A DNA stretch of 64,000 nucleotides from DATAES01 sp963802415 (GCA_963802415.1 CAWDIH010000001.1:3277156-3341155), one strand, 5' to 3'. Numbered from the stretch's first letter, positions 50,072 to 59,318 are shown. Program-made: numbers and translations. The notes: generated by a model not told the origin, from the sequence alone.

Positions 50072-52276
50072 CTAAGAGGGCGTGACGCGGTAGGCGTCGA
50101 ACACGGCCTCGAGGTTGCGCAGGGCGGTGAGGAGCGAGCGGAGCTCCTTCACCTCCCCCACCTCGGCGGTGTACCAGTTCCGCGCCATCCCGTCCTCGAC
50201 GACACCTCCATAAGAGACGATGTTCGCCCCGTGCTCGGCAAACGTTCGCGCGACGTCCTCGAGCAGTCGTGAACGATCCCAGGCATCGACCGCGATCTGC
50301 ACGAGGAACCCCGCCGAGGCGCCTCCCTCCCACTCCACTGCGGTGAAGCGCTCGGGATTCCGCTTGAGCGCCCGCACGTTCGGGCAGTCCTCGCGGTGGA
50401 CGGTGATGCCTCGTCCCATCGAGATGTAACCGACGATCGAGTCACCCGGAACCGGCGTGCAGCATTTGGCAAGACGGACGAGCACGTCCTCGACGCCGAT
50501 CACGCTGATGCCGAGCCGGTCGCTCGAGACGGCGGTCTTGGCTCTCGGCGGTTTGGTCGTGACTGCGGGCTCGGCGACTCCCTCGTCGGTCTTCAACCGT
50601 TGGAGGACCTTGTTGACGATCTGCGTCGGCGGGAGCTTCCCTGCGCCGAGGGCGACGTAGAAGTCTTCGGCTTTCTTGAACCCGGTCTCGCGGATCACCT
50701 GGGCGAGGATGCTCGAGCCCTGGAGCTTGCGGTAGGGAAGCTTCTGCGCTTTCAGCGCCTGGTCGAGGAGCTCTCGGCCCTTCGCCTCGGTTTCTCCTCG
50801 AGTCTCGCGCTGGTACCACTGCCGGATCTTGTTGCGCGCCCGTGACGACTTGACGACCGCCAGCCAGTCCCGGGACGGGCCGCGTCCCGACTTCGTGGTC
50901 AGGATCTCGACGAACTCGCCACTCTTCAGCCGATAGTGGAGCGGGACGATACGCCCGTTGACCTTCGCGCCCACCGTTCGGTGACCCACGTCCGTGTGGA
51001 CCGCATACGCGAAGTCGATCGGGGTCGCGCCCGAGGGAAGAACCTTCACCTCGCCTTTCGGGGTGAAGACGTACACCTCGTCGTCGAAGAGGTCGGTGCG
51101 GAGGCTCCGCATGTACTCGCCCGGGTCCTGTTCATCGGACTGCCAGTCCATGAGCGTCTTGACCCATGAGAGCCACTCGTCGTCCGCCTTCGAGGCTCGA
51201 CCGCGCTTGTAGAGCCAGTGCGCCGCCACCCCGTACTCGGCCTCTTCGTGCATGTCGCGGGTGCGGACCTGAATCTCGAGCGGCTTCCCCTCGGGACCGA
51301 TGACAGTTGTGTGCAGCGAGCGGTACCGGTTGAGCTTCGGCATCGCGATGAAGTCCTTGAAACGCCCCGGCATCGGTTTCCATAGCGAGTGCACGAGCCC
51401 GAGCGCGGCGTAGCAGTCGCGTGTTCCCTCCTCGGCCGAGCGCTCGCAGATGACGCGGAGCGCGGTCAGGTCGTAGATCTCGTTGAACTCGCGGCCGCGC
51501 TTGGCCATCTTGTCGTAGATCGAGTAAAGGTGCTTTGCACGCCCTGTGATGTCGGCCGGAACATCGGCTTTGTGCAACTCGAGGCCGAGGATCTCCGCCG
51601 CCTTGTCGGCCTGGCCCTCGCGGTCGGCTCGCTGGTCGGCCACCATCGCCTTGATCTCGGCGTACTTCCGTGGATGAAGAGTCTGGAAAGCGAGGTCCTC
51701 CAGCTCCCACTTGAGCGCATGGATCCCGAGCCGGTGCGCCAGCGGCGCGTAGACCTCGAGAGTCTCGCGAGCCTTTTGTGCTTGCTTCTGCTTTCCGAGG
51801 TACTCGATCGTCCGCATGTTGTGTAGACGGTCAGCGAGCTTGATGAGGATGACGCGGACGTCCTGCGCCATCGCGACGATCATCTTCCGGTAGTTCTCGG
51901 CCTCCGCCTGCTCGCGGCTCTGGAAGCTGATCCTCGTCAACTTCGTGACGCCCTCGACGAGTTGGGCGATCTCGGCGCCGAACTCCGTGCGAAGCTCGTC
52001 GAGATCGGCCCCGGTGTCCTCGACGACGTCATGGAGGAGAGCGGCCGCGATCGTATGCTCGTCGAGACGGAGCTCTGCACAGACGCGCGCGGCTCCCAGC
52101 GGGTGGTGGATGAACTCCTCTCCGGAACGGCGTGTCTGGCCTGCGTGCGCGCGTTCAGCGAACTCGAACGCTCGTCGGAGCAGGTCTTTGTCGACGTCCG
52201 GGTTGTACGCCTCGACCTCGGCAATCAACTCCTCGACGAGGTCTTCGTGGTGTCGTTTTGCGTCGAGGACGCTCAT
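50072..52276 (-). CDS. rel: Bifunctional (p)ppGpp synthetase/hydrolase
   Basis: A 734-residue long RSH protein that makes and breaks (p)ppGpp. HD hydrolase with HAGQTRRSGEEFIHHPLGAA and AALLHDVVEDTGADLDEL, KLADRLHNMRT; synthetase with YSIYDKMAKRGREFNEIYDLTALRVI (split) and GRFKDFIAMPKLNRYRSLHTTVIG; TGS domain (VYVFTPKGEVKVLPSGATPIDFAYAVH, split); conserved-cysteine domain (AKCCTPVPGDSIVGYI) and a C-terminal ACT domain. Both hydrolase HDxxED and synthetase motifs are complete, so it should be bifunctional. ATG at 52276; that codon lies in the stem of an RNA hairpin. Frame intact. Confidence 0.96.
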   Translation of the reverse strand: MSVLDAKRHHEDLVEELIAEVEAYNPDVDKDLLRRAFEFAERAHAGQTRRSGEEFIHHPLGAARVCAELRLDEHTIAAALLHDVVEDTGADLDELRTEFGAEIAQLVEGVTKLTRISFQSREQAEAENYRKMIVAMAQDVRVILIKLADRLHNMRTIEYLGKQKQAQKARETLEVYAPLAHRLGIHALKWELEDLAFQTLHPRKYAEIKAMVADQRADREGQADKAAEILGLELHKADVPADITGRAKHLYSIYDKMAKRGREFNEIYDLTALRVICERSAEEGTRDCYAALGLVHSLWKPMPGRFKDFIAMPKLNRYRSLHTTVIGPEGKPLEIQVRTRDMHEEAEYGVAAHWLYKRGRASKADDEWLSWVKTLMDWQSDEQDPGEYMRSLRTDLFDDEVYVFTPKGEVKVLPSGATPIDFAYAVHTDVGHRTVGAKVNGRIVPLHYRLKSGEFVEILTTKSGRGPSRDWLAVVKSSRARNKIRQWYQRETRGETEAKGRELLDQALKAQKLPYRKLQGSSILAQVIRETGFKKAEDFYVALGAGKLPPTQIVNKVLQRLKTDEGVAEPAVTTKPPRAKTAVSSDRLGISVIGVEDVLVRLAKCCTPVPGDSIVGYISMGRGITVHREDCPNVRALKRNPERFTAVEWEGGASAGFLVQIAVDAWDRSRLLEDVARTFAEHGANIVSYGGVVEDGMARNWYTAEVGEVKELRSLLTALRNLEAVFDAYRVTPS

Positions 52277-52300
52277 GGATCGCTCTTCGATTCATGAGCG
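52270..52300 (-). promoter_or_regulatory. Hairpin covering the rel start codon
   Basis: Arms CGCTCATGGATCG (52270-52282) and CGATTCATGAGCG (52288-52300), loop CTCTT, one mismatch. The rel ATG (52274-52276) lies in one arm and an AAGAG sequence is in the loop of the transcript, so translation initiation could be masked or paced. Confidence 0.45.
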
Positions 52301-52308
52301 TGGAGGGG

Positions 52309-52334
52309 CGTGGGGAACCGGGAGGTTCCCCACG
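52309..52334 (-). terminator. Perfect 11-bp hairpin in the rel leader
   Basis: CGTGGGGAACC / GGTTCCCCACG with loop GGGA. A related imperfect hairpin (CGTGGGGGAGACC.../...GGTTTCCCGCACG) follows at about 52353-52380. They may form a recJ terminator or a rel leader attenuator. The remaining 52381-52598 holds no convincing gene. Confidence 0.5.
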
Positions 52335-52598
52335 ATTTCGAGAAGAAGGGGGCACGTGGGGGAGACCTGGTTTCCCGCACGAACGCGAGCCGGAGGCGAG
52401 CGTTGCTCATGAGATCAGTGTACTGAGCAGGGTTCCCGACCCCTCCTCGCCGGAGAGGAACGCGTGGCGCCATGCCGAACTGCGACAGCCCATGGGCACG
52501 TTTCGCCGTTGGTTCCGACAGCGCGCTGCACGACGCCTCGCGCTGGTCATGCGCGACGCGCTCCTGCCCTCGCGTCCCGGCCTGGGCTGAGCCTCGGG

Positions 52599-54473
52599 CT
52601 AAGCGGCCTGCGGCAACGCCGCGTGCTCGAGGAGCGCGCGAAAGGACTCTGACTCGAGCAGCTGGCGACGCCGCCCCTGATCTCCGTCGAGACCCAGCTC
52701 TCCGAAGATGCGACGGGCGTCAGGCGTCCATGACGACTCACCAGACCGCCAGACTTCCGCCAGCACCGCACGAAGCTCCTCGTATCCCTCTGGACTGTCG
52801 AACAGTCGACGCACGACGAGTTGCGGCGACACCGTGCCGTTCCAGTGGTTCTCCTTCAGACGGCACGCGACGTCGAAGAGTCCCTCGGCGCTCAGCCGGT
52901 CGAGCTGGGAGCCCTGTCCGAACGCGATTGCGCTACCCGCGTCACGGCCGTGTTGTCGAACGCGGAACCGCAGATGTTTTCCGTCACCGACGGTCGTGGG
53001 AGTCAGCGGCTTGATCGCCGGGACGAGCAGGGTCACATCGGGGTTGCCGAGTCCGAACGGCGCGAGGCGCTCGAGCTCCTGCGCGAGCTCGAGCGTGAGA
53101 TCTTGCGCAGAGACCACGGCGTCCACGACGGTCGGCTCGAAGAGCTCGTCCTGCGAGAGCTGGGCGTCCGCATGAGCTGCGAATGCATCGGCAAACGCTT
53201 CGATCTGCGTCTGGTCGATCGACAGTCCGGCTGCCGCGCGATGGCCACCGTACCGCTGGAGATACTGCGCGCAGGCGCCGAGTGCCGCATGGAGATCGAA
53301 CTGGGCGACGGACCGTCCCGACCCCTTCCAGCCGTCGTGCGAGCCCGCTATGAGAACGACGGGACGGTGGAATCGCTCGACGAGGCGCGAGGCGACGATC
53401 CCGATCACACCCTCATGCCACTCCTCCCGCCAGAGCACGTAGCCGCGCCGGCTTCGGGTGGGTTCTGGCATCTCCTCGACGATTCCTATTGCCTCACGCA
53501 CGATGCGCTCCTCGACACCCTGACGCTCGCGGTTCAGGTCTTCGAGCTCTGCGGCGAGTCGCTTCGCCTCGTCGGGATCCTCGGTGAGCACGAGCTCGAG
53601 AGCGATGTCGGGCCGGCAGAGCCGTCCTGCGGCGTTGATGCGTGGCGCCAGTCTGAAGCCCACGGAGCCTGAGTCCACGGCCGCAGGATCGACGTGAGCA
53701 CTACGCATCAGCGCCTGCAGGCCGGGCCGGCGCGTGCTCGCCAGAGCGAGGAGCCCTGCAGACGCAAGCGCGCGATTCTCGTCGACGAGCGGAACGACGT
53801 CGGCGATCGTCGCGAGCGCGACGAGGTCGAGGTTCCGCTGCACCGCGGGGTGGTCGACACCGAGCAAGGCCTCGCCCAGCTTGTGTACGACCCCGGTCCC
53901 ACACAGCTCCGGAAAGGGATAGGAGGACGGCCTCGTAGAGACGACCGGGCAGTCGGGAAACGAATCTCCGGGCCGGTGGTGATCGGTTACGACGACTTCG
54001 AGCCCGCTCGCTTTCGCCGTCGCGATCTCTTCGACGGCCGTGATCCCGCAGTCGACCGTCAGAACGAGCCCGATCCCCTCGTCCCCGAGCCGACCGAGCG
54101 TCTCACTCGAAAGTCCGTAGCCCTCCTCGAACCGACTCGGCAGGTGCCAGACGACGTCTGCGTCGAGCTCCCGCAGATAGAGAACTGCGAGCGCGGTCGC
54201 GCAGATGCCGTCGACGTCGTAGTCCCCGTGGACGCAGATCCGCGTGCGGCGCTCGATTGCAGCACGAATCCGTTCGACTGCCGTCGCCATGTCGCCGAGC
54301 AGGAGCGGATCGTGCCCTGGGAGCTCGGCGTCGAGGAATCGGCGCGCGCGCTCCGGGTCCACGTATCCGCGTCGCGCGAGCACAGCTGCGGTGACCTCGC
54401 TGAGGTCGAGCTCACGAGCAAGCTGGGCCGCTGCCGACGCATCGTAGGGTGCGATCGTCCATGCGCCGGTCAC
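52599..54473 (-). CDS. recJ: Single-stranded-DNA-specific exonuclease RecJ
   Basis: A 624-residue DHH-family 5'-3' exonuclease acting in recombination and repair. DHH motifs are complete: HGDYDVDGICATALA, VLTVDCGITAVEE, VVVTDHHRPGD, LCGTGVVHKL; the DHHA1 part has GIVASRLVERFHRPVVLI, SGRSVAQFDLHAALG and QRYGGHRAAAGLSI. The OB domain is at the C-terminus. Frame intact. The region upstream of its start (ATG at 54473) is 36 bp from a small membrane-protein gene, so it may be transcribed with it. Confidence 0.95.
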   Translation of the reverse strand: MTGAWTIAPYDASAAAQLARELDLSEVTAAVLARRGYVDPERARRFLDAELPGHDPLLLGDMATAVERIRAAIERRTRICVHGDYDVDGICATALAVLYLRELDADVVWHLPSRFEEGYGLSSETLGRLGDEGIGLVLTVDCGITAVEEIATAKASGLEVVVTDHHRPGDSFPDCPVVSTRPSSYPFPELCGTGVVHKLGEALLGVDHPAVQRNLDLVALATIADVVPLVDENRALASAGLLALASTRRPGLQALMRSAHVDPAAVDSGSVGFRLAPRINAAGRLCRPDIALELVLTEDPDEAKRLAAELEDLNRERQGVEERIVREAIGIVEEMPEPTRSRRGYVLWREEWHEGVIGIVASRLVERFHRPVVLIAGSHDGWKGSGRSVAQFDLHAALGACAQYLQRYGGHRAAAGLSIDQTQIEAFADAFAAHADAQLSQDELFEPTVVDAVVSAQDLTLELAQELERLAPFGLGNPDVTLLVPAIKPLTPTTVGDGKHLRFRVRQHGRDAGSAIAFGQGSQLDRLSAEGLFDVACRLKENHWNGTVSPQLVVRRLFDSPEGYEELRAVLAEVWRSGESSWTPDARRIFGELGLDGDQGRRRQLLESESFRALLEHAALPQAA

Positions 54474-54509
54474 GCGATGGACGGTACGGGCGGCGCCGGA
54501 CGTGCTTGG

Positions 54510-54713
54510 CTAGCTTCCGCCGCGCCTTCGTATCGAGTCGGCGACCACCTTCACCCAGAGAAGGACGATTCCGATGGTCGCGCCGACGACCACGACCGCA
54601 ATCGGTGTGACGAACGCCATCTGCTCGAGCGAGTACTTCGTCACGGCCGCACCACCCAGCCAGATCGCAAGCACGACGATCGCCATCACGCCCACCGATT
54701 TCCACTGAATCAC
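54510..54713 (-). CDS. Small two-helix membrane protein
   Basis: A 67-residue protein (GTG at 54713, VIQWKSVGVMAIVVLAIWLG). Two membrane helices: VGVMAIVVLAIWLGGAAVTKY and FVTPIAVVVVGATIGIVLLWV, then a basic end RRRGGS. No family recognised. It lies 36 bp before recJ and diverges from the next hypothetical gene. Confidence 0.55.
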   Translation of the reverse strand: MIQWKSVGVMAIVVLAIWLGGAAVTKYSLEQMAFVTPIAVVVVGATIGIVLLWVKVVADSIRRRGGS

Positions 54714-54741
54714 GTCGCAAAGCCTAGATACGCTGATCGAG

Positions 54742-55197
54742 ATGCTCGCTGCCAACTACCGCTCAGGCGACGATTTCGTGGTCGAATTCCTGGGCCACCG
54801 CTTCGAGTTCAGCGCGAAGGACTTCGAGGAGCGTGTTACAGCGGCGGCCGTACGGCTCAGCCTGATCGGGTCGAACGACCTCGACGACGAGGAGGCCGCA
54901 GACCTCGTCGAGCTCGTCGCAGACGGCCGCATCGTCGATCCGCGAAGCGGTCTCGGCCTCTACCTCGTCCGCCACTGGGAACGGGTGTCACTCGTCGGCG
55001 GTGAGTCCCTCGTCTACTGGATGCGGAAGCTGGTGTTCCGGGGCGCCTGGCTCGACCACCGCGTCAAGGAAGGGCTGCTCGACGTCGCCTGGCTCGAGGA
55101 CACGGGAGACTTCGGATACGCCGAGCCCCAGGGCGGCCGAACGCTGCTCGAGCTCGCGCCGGTGCCTTCGTGGCGCGAGCTCCAGTACAGGGGCTGA
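54742..55197 (+). CDS. Hypothetical protein
   Basis: A 151-residue soluble acidic protein (ATG at 54742) with RSGDDFVVEFLGHRFEFSAKDFEERV, then DEEAADLVELVADGRIVDPRSGLG and YLVRHWERVSLVGGESLVYWM. It has a mixed alpha-beta layout and the coding bias of its neighbours. I recognise no domain. Part of its 3' end is covered by the long reading of the convergent gene at 55014, which is suspected of a frameshift. Diverges from the small membrane-protein gene by 28 bp. Confidence 0.6.
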   Translation: MLAANYRSGDDFVVEFLGHRFEFSAKDFEERVTAAAVRLSLIGSNDLDDEEAADLVELVADGRIVDPRSGLGLYLVRHWERVSLVGGESLVYWMRKLVFRGAWLDHRVKEGLLDVAWLEDTGDFGYAEPQGGRTLLELAPVPSWRELQYRG

Positions 55198-55544
55198 CGC
55201 CAGATCTTGCGGCTGCTACGGCTGCTGCCGGCCGTCCCGGTGAAGCCGAAGGGACGGACGGGATCGGGTGCGGAGATCTCGATCGCCTTGACCGCGCCGA
55301 TAGGGACGATGACGTGACGCGGCTCATCTCCGTCCTTGCGGTGCGGAACGAATGAGAAGAAGCCGAACCCTGGCTCTGGCGTCGCGGTGGCGAGAACGTG
55401 ACGCGAGCCGTCGGCCAGCTCGATGCGTACCTCGGCCTCTTCGAGGCCGTGCTGCTGGGTGAACGCCTCGATCATGCGAATGAGCCGGGCGACGAACTCG
55501 TCGAGCGGCCCTGCCATCCCCGGTGTCCAGATATGTGTCGACAC
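55014..55544 (-). CDS. Hypothetical protein, C-terminal frame uncertain
   Basis: ATG at 55544. The first 110 residues are a convincing small domain (MAGPLDEFVARLIRMIEAFT, EAEVRIELADGSRHVLAT, GFGFFSFVPHRKDG, HVIVPIGAVKAIEISAPDP). After about residue 100 the frame becomes Ser/Arg-rich, and it overlaps the convergent gene 54742-55197 by 184 bp. A shift of one base near 55255 gives a stop at 55216, and a protein of about 109 residues that no longer overlaps. I therefore suspect the true gene is 55216-55544. Function unknown. Confidence 0.5.
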   Translation of the reverse strand: MSTHIWTPGMAGPLDEFVARLIRMIEAFTQQHGLEEAEVRIELADGSRHVLATATPEPGFGFFSFVPHRKDGDEPRHVIVPIGAVKAIEISAPDPVRPFGFTGTAGSSRSSRKIWRQPLYWSSRHEGTGASSSSVRPPWGSAYPKSPVSSSQATSSSPSLTRWSSQAPRNTSFRIQ

Positions 55545-55553
55545 GTAGTTGCC

Positions 55554-56022
55554 CTAGAAGAGACCGTCGCTGCCCGCAGGAGTGCCGATGTGCTCCCGGC
55601 CGAGTGCGGTGATGACACGGCCCCGCGGCGTGCGCTGGAGGAAGCCGAGCTGTAGGAGATAAGGCTCGTAGACGTCCTCGATGGTGTCTTGTTCCTCGCC
55701 GAGGGTGACCGCGAGAGTCGAGAGGCCGACCGGCCCGCCGCCGAACTTGTGGGTGACGGCGAAGAGAAGCTCTCGATCTGTCCGCTCGAGCCCCACTCCG
55801 TCGACCTCGAGGAGCTCCAGCGCCTCACGCGCGATATCGAGGGTGACAGCCCCGGCGTGGCGCACCTCGGCCACGTCTCGGATCCGGCGAAGGATCCTGT
55901 TAGCGACCCGCGGTGTGCCTCGAGCTCTGCGTGCGATCTCTTCCGCGGCGCCGTCCTCGACCTCTACGCCGAGGATGCCCGCCGAGCGGCGGACGATCGA
56001 GGTCAGCTCCGACTGCTCGTAA
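55554..56022 (-). CDS. ruvB: Holliday junction helicase RuvB, C-terminal fragment at a junction
   Basis: The last about 155 residues of RuvB, the hexameric AAA+ motor that drives branch migration with RuvA. Seen are the sensor/lid helices YEQSELTSIVRRSAGILGVEV, RARGTPRVANRILRRIRDVAE (split: RGTPRVANRILRRIRD), the winged-helix end with TLAVTLGEEQDTIEDVYEPYLLQLGFLQRTPRGR (split: GEEQDTIEDVYEPYL, GFLQRTPRGR). Homology stops abruptly at about 56022, in the middle of the lid. The Walker motifs and the first half of the gene are absent, replaced by unrelated, non-homologous sequence. This is the boundary between the two sequence sources. Confidence 0.9.
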
Positions 56023-56082
56023 GCCTCTTTCCGCGAGCCAGAGGCCTCGGCGCGCCCGCCAGCCATGAGGGTTCCACATTCC

Positions 56083-56114
56083 GACGGCCCGCACCGCTGC
56101 CGGTGCGGGCCGTC
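56083..56114 (+). terminator. Perfect 14-bp hairpin terminator candidate
   Basis: GACGGCCCGCACCG and CGGTGCGGGCCGTC form a perfect 14-bp stem around CTGC. It lies just right of the ruvB junction, and its form is familiar from Methylobacterium-like genomes (inference). The gene it served is not in the window. The next 420 bases (56115-56534) hold no convincing gene. Confidence 0.5.
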
Positions 56115-56534
56115 CGGCCTCTCGTGGCGGAGCGAAGATGCCGATTTGGTTCGCAGTGAGGTCTACGGAGAGTGGCAAGCCGGGAACTGCGAGCGCCCGA
56201 CGGCGCTGCCTAGAGCTTCGGCGACCTTGGCATCGAAGGCACCGATGCCGATGGCGATGGCACGACGGACAGCATCGTGAATTTCGACGAAGCGGCTGCG
56301 GTGACGGTCTACAGCGTCTCTCTGACTTTGGGCGATTTCATCTTCATCGCTTGAAATCCTGGTGCCGAGAGGAGGCTCTTGGTCCCGGTCATCGGCGCGA
56401 GACCACCGAACCTAGGCGTTGCCTGGCCATGGGGTGGCTCGGCATCTGGCGTCACCACGTTTTGGTCTGGTTCAGACTACCGGGGATAAAAGAACACTTG
56501 CCTCGCTTGCAACCTTGGCTGTTCCGGGGATCCG

Positions 56535-56711
56535 ATGACGCTAGGGACACTGAAACCAGCAGCCCCTATCGCCGAGCCGCAGCCAGCGCCTTCGAGATGG
56601 GCCGATAGTTGGCCTGCTGTCGTGATCCTCGCGGGCGTCGGAGCGACCGTGGTGTGGGACTTGCTGTTCTTGTGGCTCGTCTGGGCGGCGATCCTGTGGA
56701 TGCTCGGCTAG
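56535..56711 (+). CDS. Small single-helix membrane protein
   Basis: A 58-residue ORF: MTLGTLKPAAPIAEPQPAPS, then one membrane helix AVVILAGVGATVVWDLLFLW and LVWAAILWMLG to a TAG at 56711. A proline/alanine-rich N-terminal arm and a single helix rich in Trp are consistent with the small inner-membrane proteins seen in alphaproteobacteria. It is isolated in a non-coding stretch. No function can be given. Confidence 0.5.
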   Translation: MTLGTLKPAAPIAEPQPAPSRWADSWPAVVILAGVGATVVWDLLFLWLVWAAILWMLG

Positions 56712-57192
56712 CGAGCCCACGGGCAATCGTCGGGGAGCCAAGGGGCACGCGCGGCAAGCTCAAGAAAACACGCAGCGGCGATCAAATAGACGATGCCGAA
56801 ATGGATCCAAGACATCGGCGAATCCTTCACGACCGGCACTGTACTGCTTCTGTTGACTCACAGCCTAGCTTAGGCAAAGCAGACCTCTGACGCCACGAGC
56901 GGGAGCGTTCGTCACGACGTCCGATCACCCGAATTCAGACGTGCGCCCGCTGCTGTCTGAGTCCGTACTTCTCGTGCGAGTCATCGAACAGCAACGAAGG
57001 TCGGTGCATTTGGTTCGAGCGCGGCTGCGGGGGCAGAGCAGTCCTGTTTACGTGACCGAGATCGTCCTGCCGGACCGAGACGGCGCGGGGGAATGAGCAC
57101 ACCGTCACCGGCGATGACCGAGAAACCTGCTCAGGGACCCAGCTAAGCCGTTCCAGGGCCTTGCCGCTTGCCCCCCTTAGCCGAAAACAGCC

Positions 57193-57221
57193 AAGCCCGC
57201 CTGTGAGTCTCCGACGGGCTT
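57193..57221. terminator. Short hairpin, terminator candidate
   Basis: AAGCCCG and CGGGCTT with a 15-base loop. It lies in the region 56712-57596, which otherwise holds no convincing gene; ORFs there have irregular codon use. Confidence 0.35.
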
Positions 57222-57596
57222 CAAACGGCATCTCATGTGCGGCGGTCTGATGTATCCTGGAAGGTCGGGCCAGAGCGACACGGCACATCGAGCCGCTTCG
57301 ACACGATCCCTTCGTCGTCGACCGCGTCTCGATCTCGATACCATCCTGATGGGGGAGGCTGTTGGATAGCGTTGTATCGAACGTCACGGCTGGCCCTCAC
57401 AGCCATCGCTCTGATCTCGATTCAATGGCAGACGGCGTGGTCGGCCAGACCCATCCAGTTAGGCCATTCCTCGTCGCGCTCCAGACGATCAGCGGCGCGG
57501 CGAGCCAGCCTCTCGATAACCCACCGTATTCACGCCGTGTTTTCGGTGCAGGATTGGGTGATCCCCGGCAGCCTCTGTTAGCCCTCGGAAAATTGG

Positions 57597-58490
57597 ATGC
57601 CGCTCTCGAAGCTCGCAGGGTGTCTGGTGTGTCTGCTGATGGCAGTCGCGTCGCAGACATCTGCATTCGCGCAGTCACTCGTGGTCGGCGGCAAGAGCTT
57701 CACGGAGCAGCAGCTTGTCGCAGAAATCACAAGTCAGTTCCTCAAGTCGAAGGGCCTTGGGACCAGAGTTCGGATCGGCTTTTCGACACAGGGCGTCCGC
57801 AAGGAGCAGGAAACGGGCCTTGTTGATGTCTATTGGGAGTATACCGGCACAGCTCTGGTGACCTTCAACAATGTCAAAGAGAAGCTCGGGCCCGCCGAAG
57901 CTTATGTCCGGGTCAAGGAGCTGGACGCCCCGAAGGGGCTGATCTGGTTGCTGCCGTCCAGGATCAACAATACCTATGCGCTCGCGATGCGGCGGGCCGA
58001 TGCCGTCGCAAAAGGGATCACCTCGATTTCCGATCTGGCCGTCCGGATCCGCCAGGGTGAGAGGTTCCGGCTGGCCAGCAACACCGAGTTCTTCATCCGC
58101 CCGGACGGTCTCCTGCCATTGCAGAGGGCCTATCGTTTTGTCTTTGGCCCGGAGGATGTCGTCCGGATGGAGACGAGCGCCATCTACGATGCCTTGCGGG
58201 ATGGCAGCTCCGTGGACGTCGGGCTGGTGTTCTCGACGGATGGCCGCATTGCCGCCTTCGACTTCCTCCTGTTGGAGGACGATCAAGGGTTCTTCCCGAG
58301 CTACCTGCTCACGCCCGTCGTCAGAAAGAGGGCACTGGACCAGCACCCGGAGCTTGCTGACCACCTGAACGCGCTTTCGGCTAAACTCGACAACGCCACC
58401 ATCGCAGGCCTGAACGGGATGGTTGATCTCCAGGGGCGAGACGTTGAGGAGGTTGCCCTCTCGTTTCTAAAGGCCAGTGGACTGGAATAG
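57597..58490 (+). CDS. ABC transporter substrate-binding protein, glycine betaine/choline (OsmF/ProX-like)
   Basis: A 297-residue periplasmic binding protein of the OpuAC class. A signal peptide (LAGCLVCLLMAVASQTSAFA) precedes the mature start SLVVGGKSFTEQQLVAEITS, the hallmark of this class. Later motifs: ETGLVDVYWEYTGTALVTF, SRINNTYALAMRRADA, ISDLAVRI, and SVDVGLVFSTDGRIAAFDF and LEDDQGFFPSYLLTPVV. It would deliver an osmolyte such as glycine betaine to a permease, but no permease or ATPase gene is nearby. The frame is intact. Base use differs clearly from the left part; the best relatives by motif are alphaproteobacterial (inference). Confidence 0.9.
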   Translation: MPLSKLAGCLVCLLMAVASQTSAFAQSLVVGGKSFTEQQLVAEITSQFLKSKGLGTRVRIGFSTQGVRKEQETGLVDVYWEYTGTALVTFNNVKEKLGPAEAYVRVKELDAPKGLIWLLPSRINNTYALAMRRADAVAKGITSISDLAVRIRQGERFRLASNTEFFIRPDGLLPLQRAYRFVFGPEDVVRMETSAIYDALRDGSSVDVGLVFSTDGRIAAFDFLLLEDDQGFFPSYLLTPVVRKRALDQHPELADHLNALSAKLDNATIAGLNGMVDLQGRDVEEVALSFLKASGLE

Positions 58491-58624
58491 GTGAAGTCCC
58501 AGGTGAGGGCTCTCTGCGGCCTGATATCGTCGTCTCCTTGCGCCACGCTCGTACCGATGCGCGAGGTCAGTCTGATGCCCAGGGCATGGCGTGGGGGTGG
58601 CGCACGACGTCTGGAGGTGGACCT

Positions 58625-58840
58625 ATGACCATGACTGTATGGGCAATCTACGATCATCCGACAATTACCCGGAGGGCTACGAGGCCCGCGAGTACGAGTC
58701 CGGCCCGGCGAGTACCGCCCGACCCATAACGTCCTCCAGGCCCCAGACCTGGAGACCCTGCGCCGCATCCTGCGCGACGAGATGGGCAAGAGCGTTGCGC
58801 ACCATTTCGCCAAGATCGACACCACCATCCTGGATGTGAC
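58625..58840 (+). pseudogene. Remnant of a small alphaproteobacterial hypothetical gene
   Basis: ATG at 58625 opens MTVWAIYDHP, the next part DNYPEGYEAREYESG is in a second frame, and EYRPTHNVLQAPDLETLRRI, LRDEMGKSVAHHFAKIDTTI in a third. The three parts read as one small protein only if two bases are corrected. The function of such a protein is unknown. It may be a decayed gene or a noisy region. Confidence 0.4.
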
Positions 58841-58843
58841 GCC

Positions 58844-59084
58844 GGCGGCGAACTGGCCCTGCAGGAACTGACGCGCCGCAAGCCGATCCTGAAAAACCGC
58901 ACCCCGCCCGAGATCGAGGCGATCATCGTCGCGCTCTCGCTGGAGCAGCCGGCCTTCGGCTCGATCCGGATCGCGCCACCGAGGTCCGCAAGCTCGGTCA
59001 CTCCGTCTCGCCCTCCGGCGTACGTGCCGCGTGGCAGTCTCGGGATTGGTGGAAGATCAAGAACCCGGATTACGAGAGGCGGTG
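58844..59084 (+). pseudogene. Transposase N-terminal remnant (IS481-like)
   Basis: A fragment reading ELALQELTRRKPILKNRTPP, EIEAIIVALSLEQPAFGSIR and, after a frameshift, TEVRKLGHSVSPSGVRAAWQ. This is the helix-turn-helix lead-in of IS481-type integrases from memory of the family, followed normally by a DDE core that is absent here. Inverted repeats and target duplications were not found. A remnant, not an active element. Confidence 0.5.
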
Positions 59085-59318
59085 AGCTGGACGATGCCTC
59101 GTGCGATTTCGTGGATGCGAACGTCGGGTCATTGGCGGGAGCCGAAACCCGGAATGACGACCGCGTTGCCTTCGACGGCGGCGTGGTCATCAGGCGTGTC
59201 CTTCAAACCGAGAGCGGACCTGACCGGGGCTCGTAGACGTGGTCCATGACGGTGGACTTCCCCGGACTGCGCTTCAACGGCCAGTTTCCTTGGGATGGCA
59301 TCTTCCTGTCGCAGGTGA

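Noticed and set aside
52492..52590. A 32-residue arginine-rich plus-strand ORF between recJ and rel
   Set aside because: Too short, no ribosome-binding site, and inside the leader region of a minus-strand gene.
58844..59084. A complete insertion sequence
   Set aside because: Only the N-terminal part of a transposase is visible; no inverted repeats, no DDE core.
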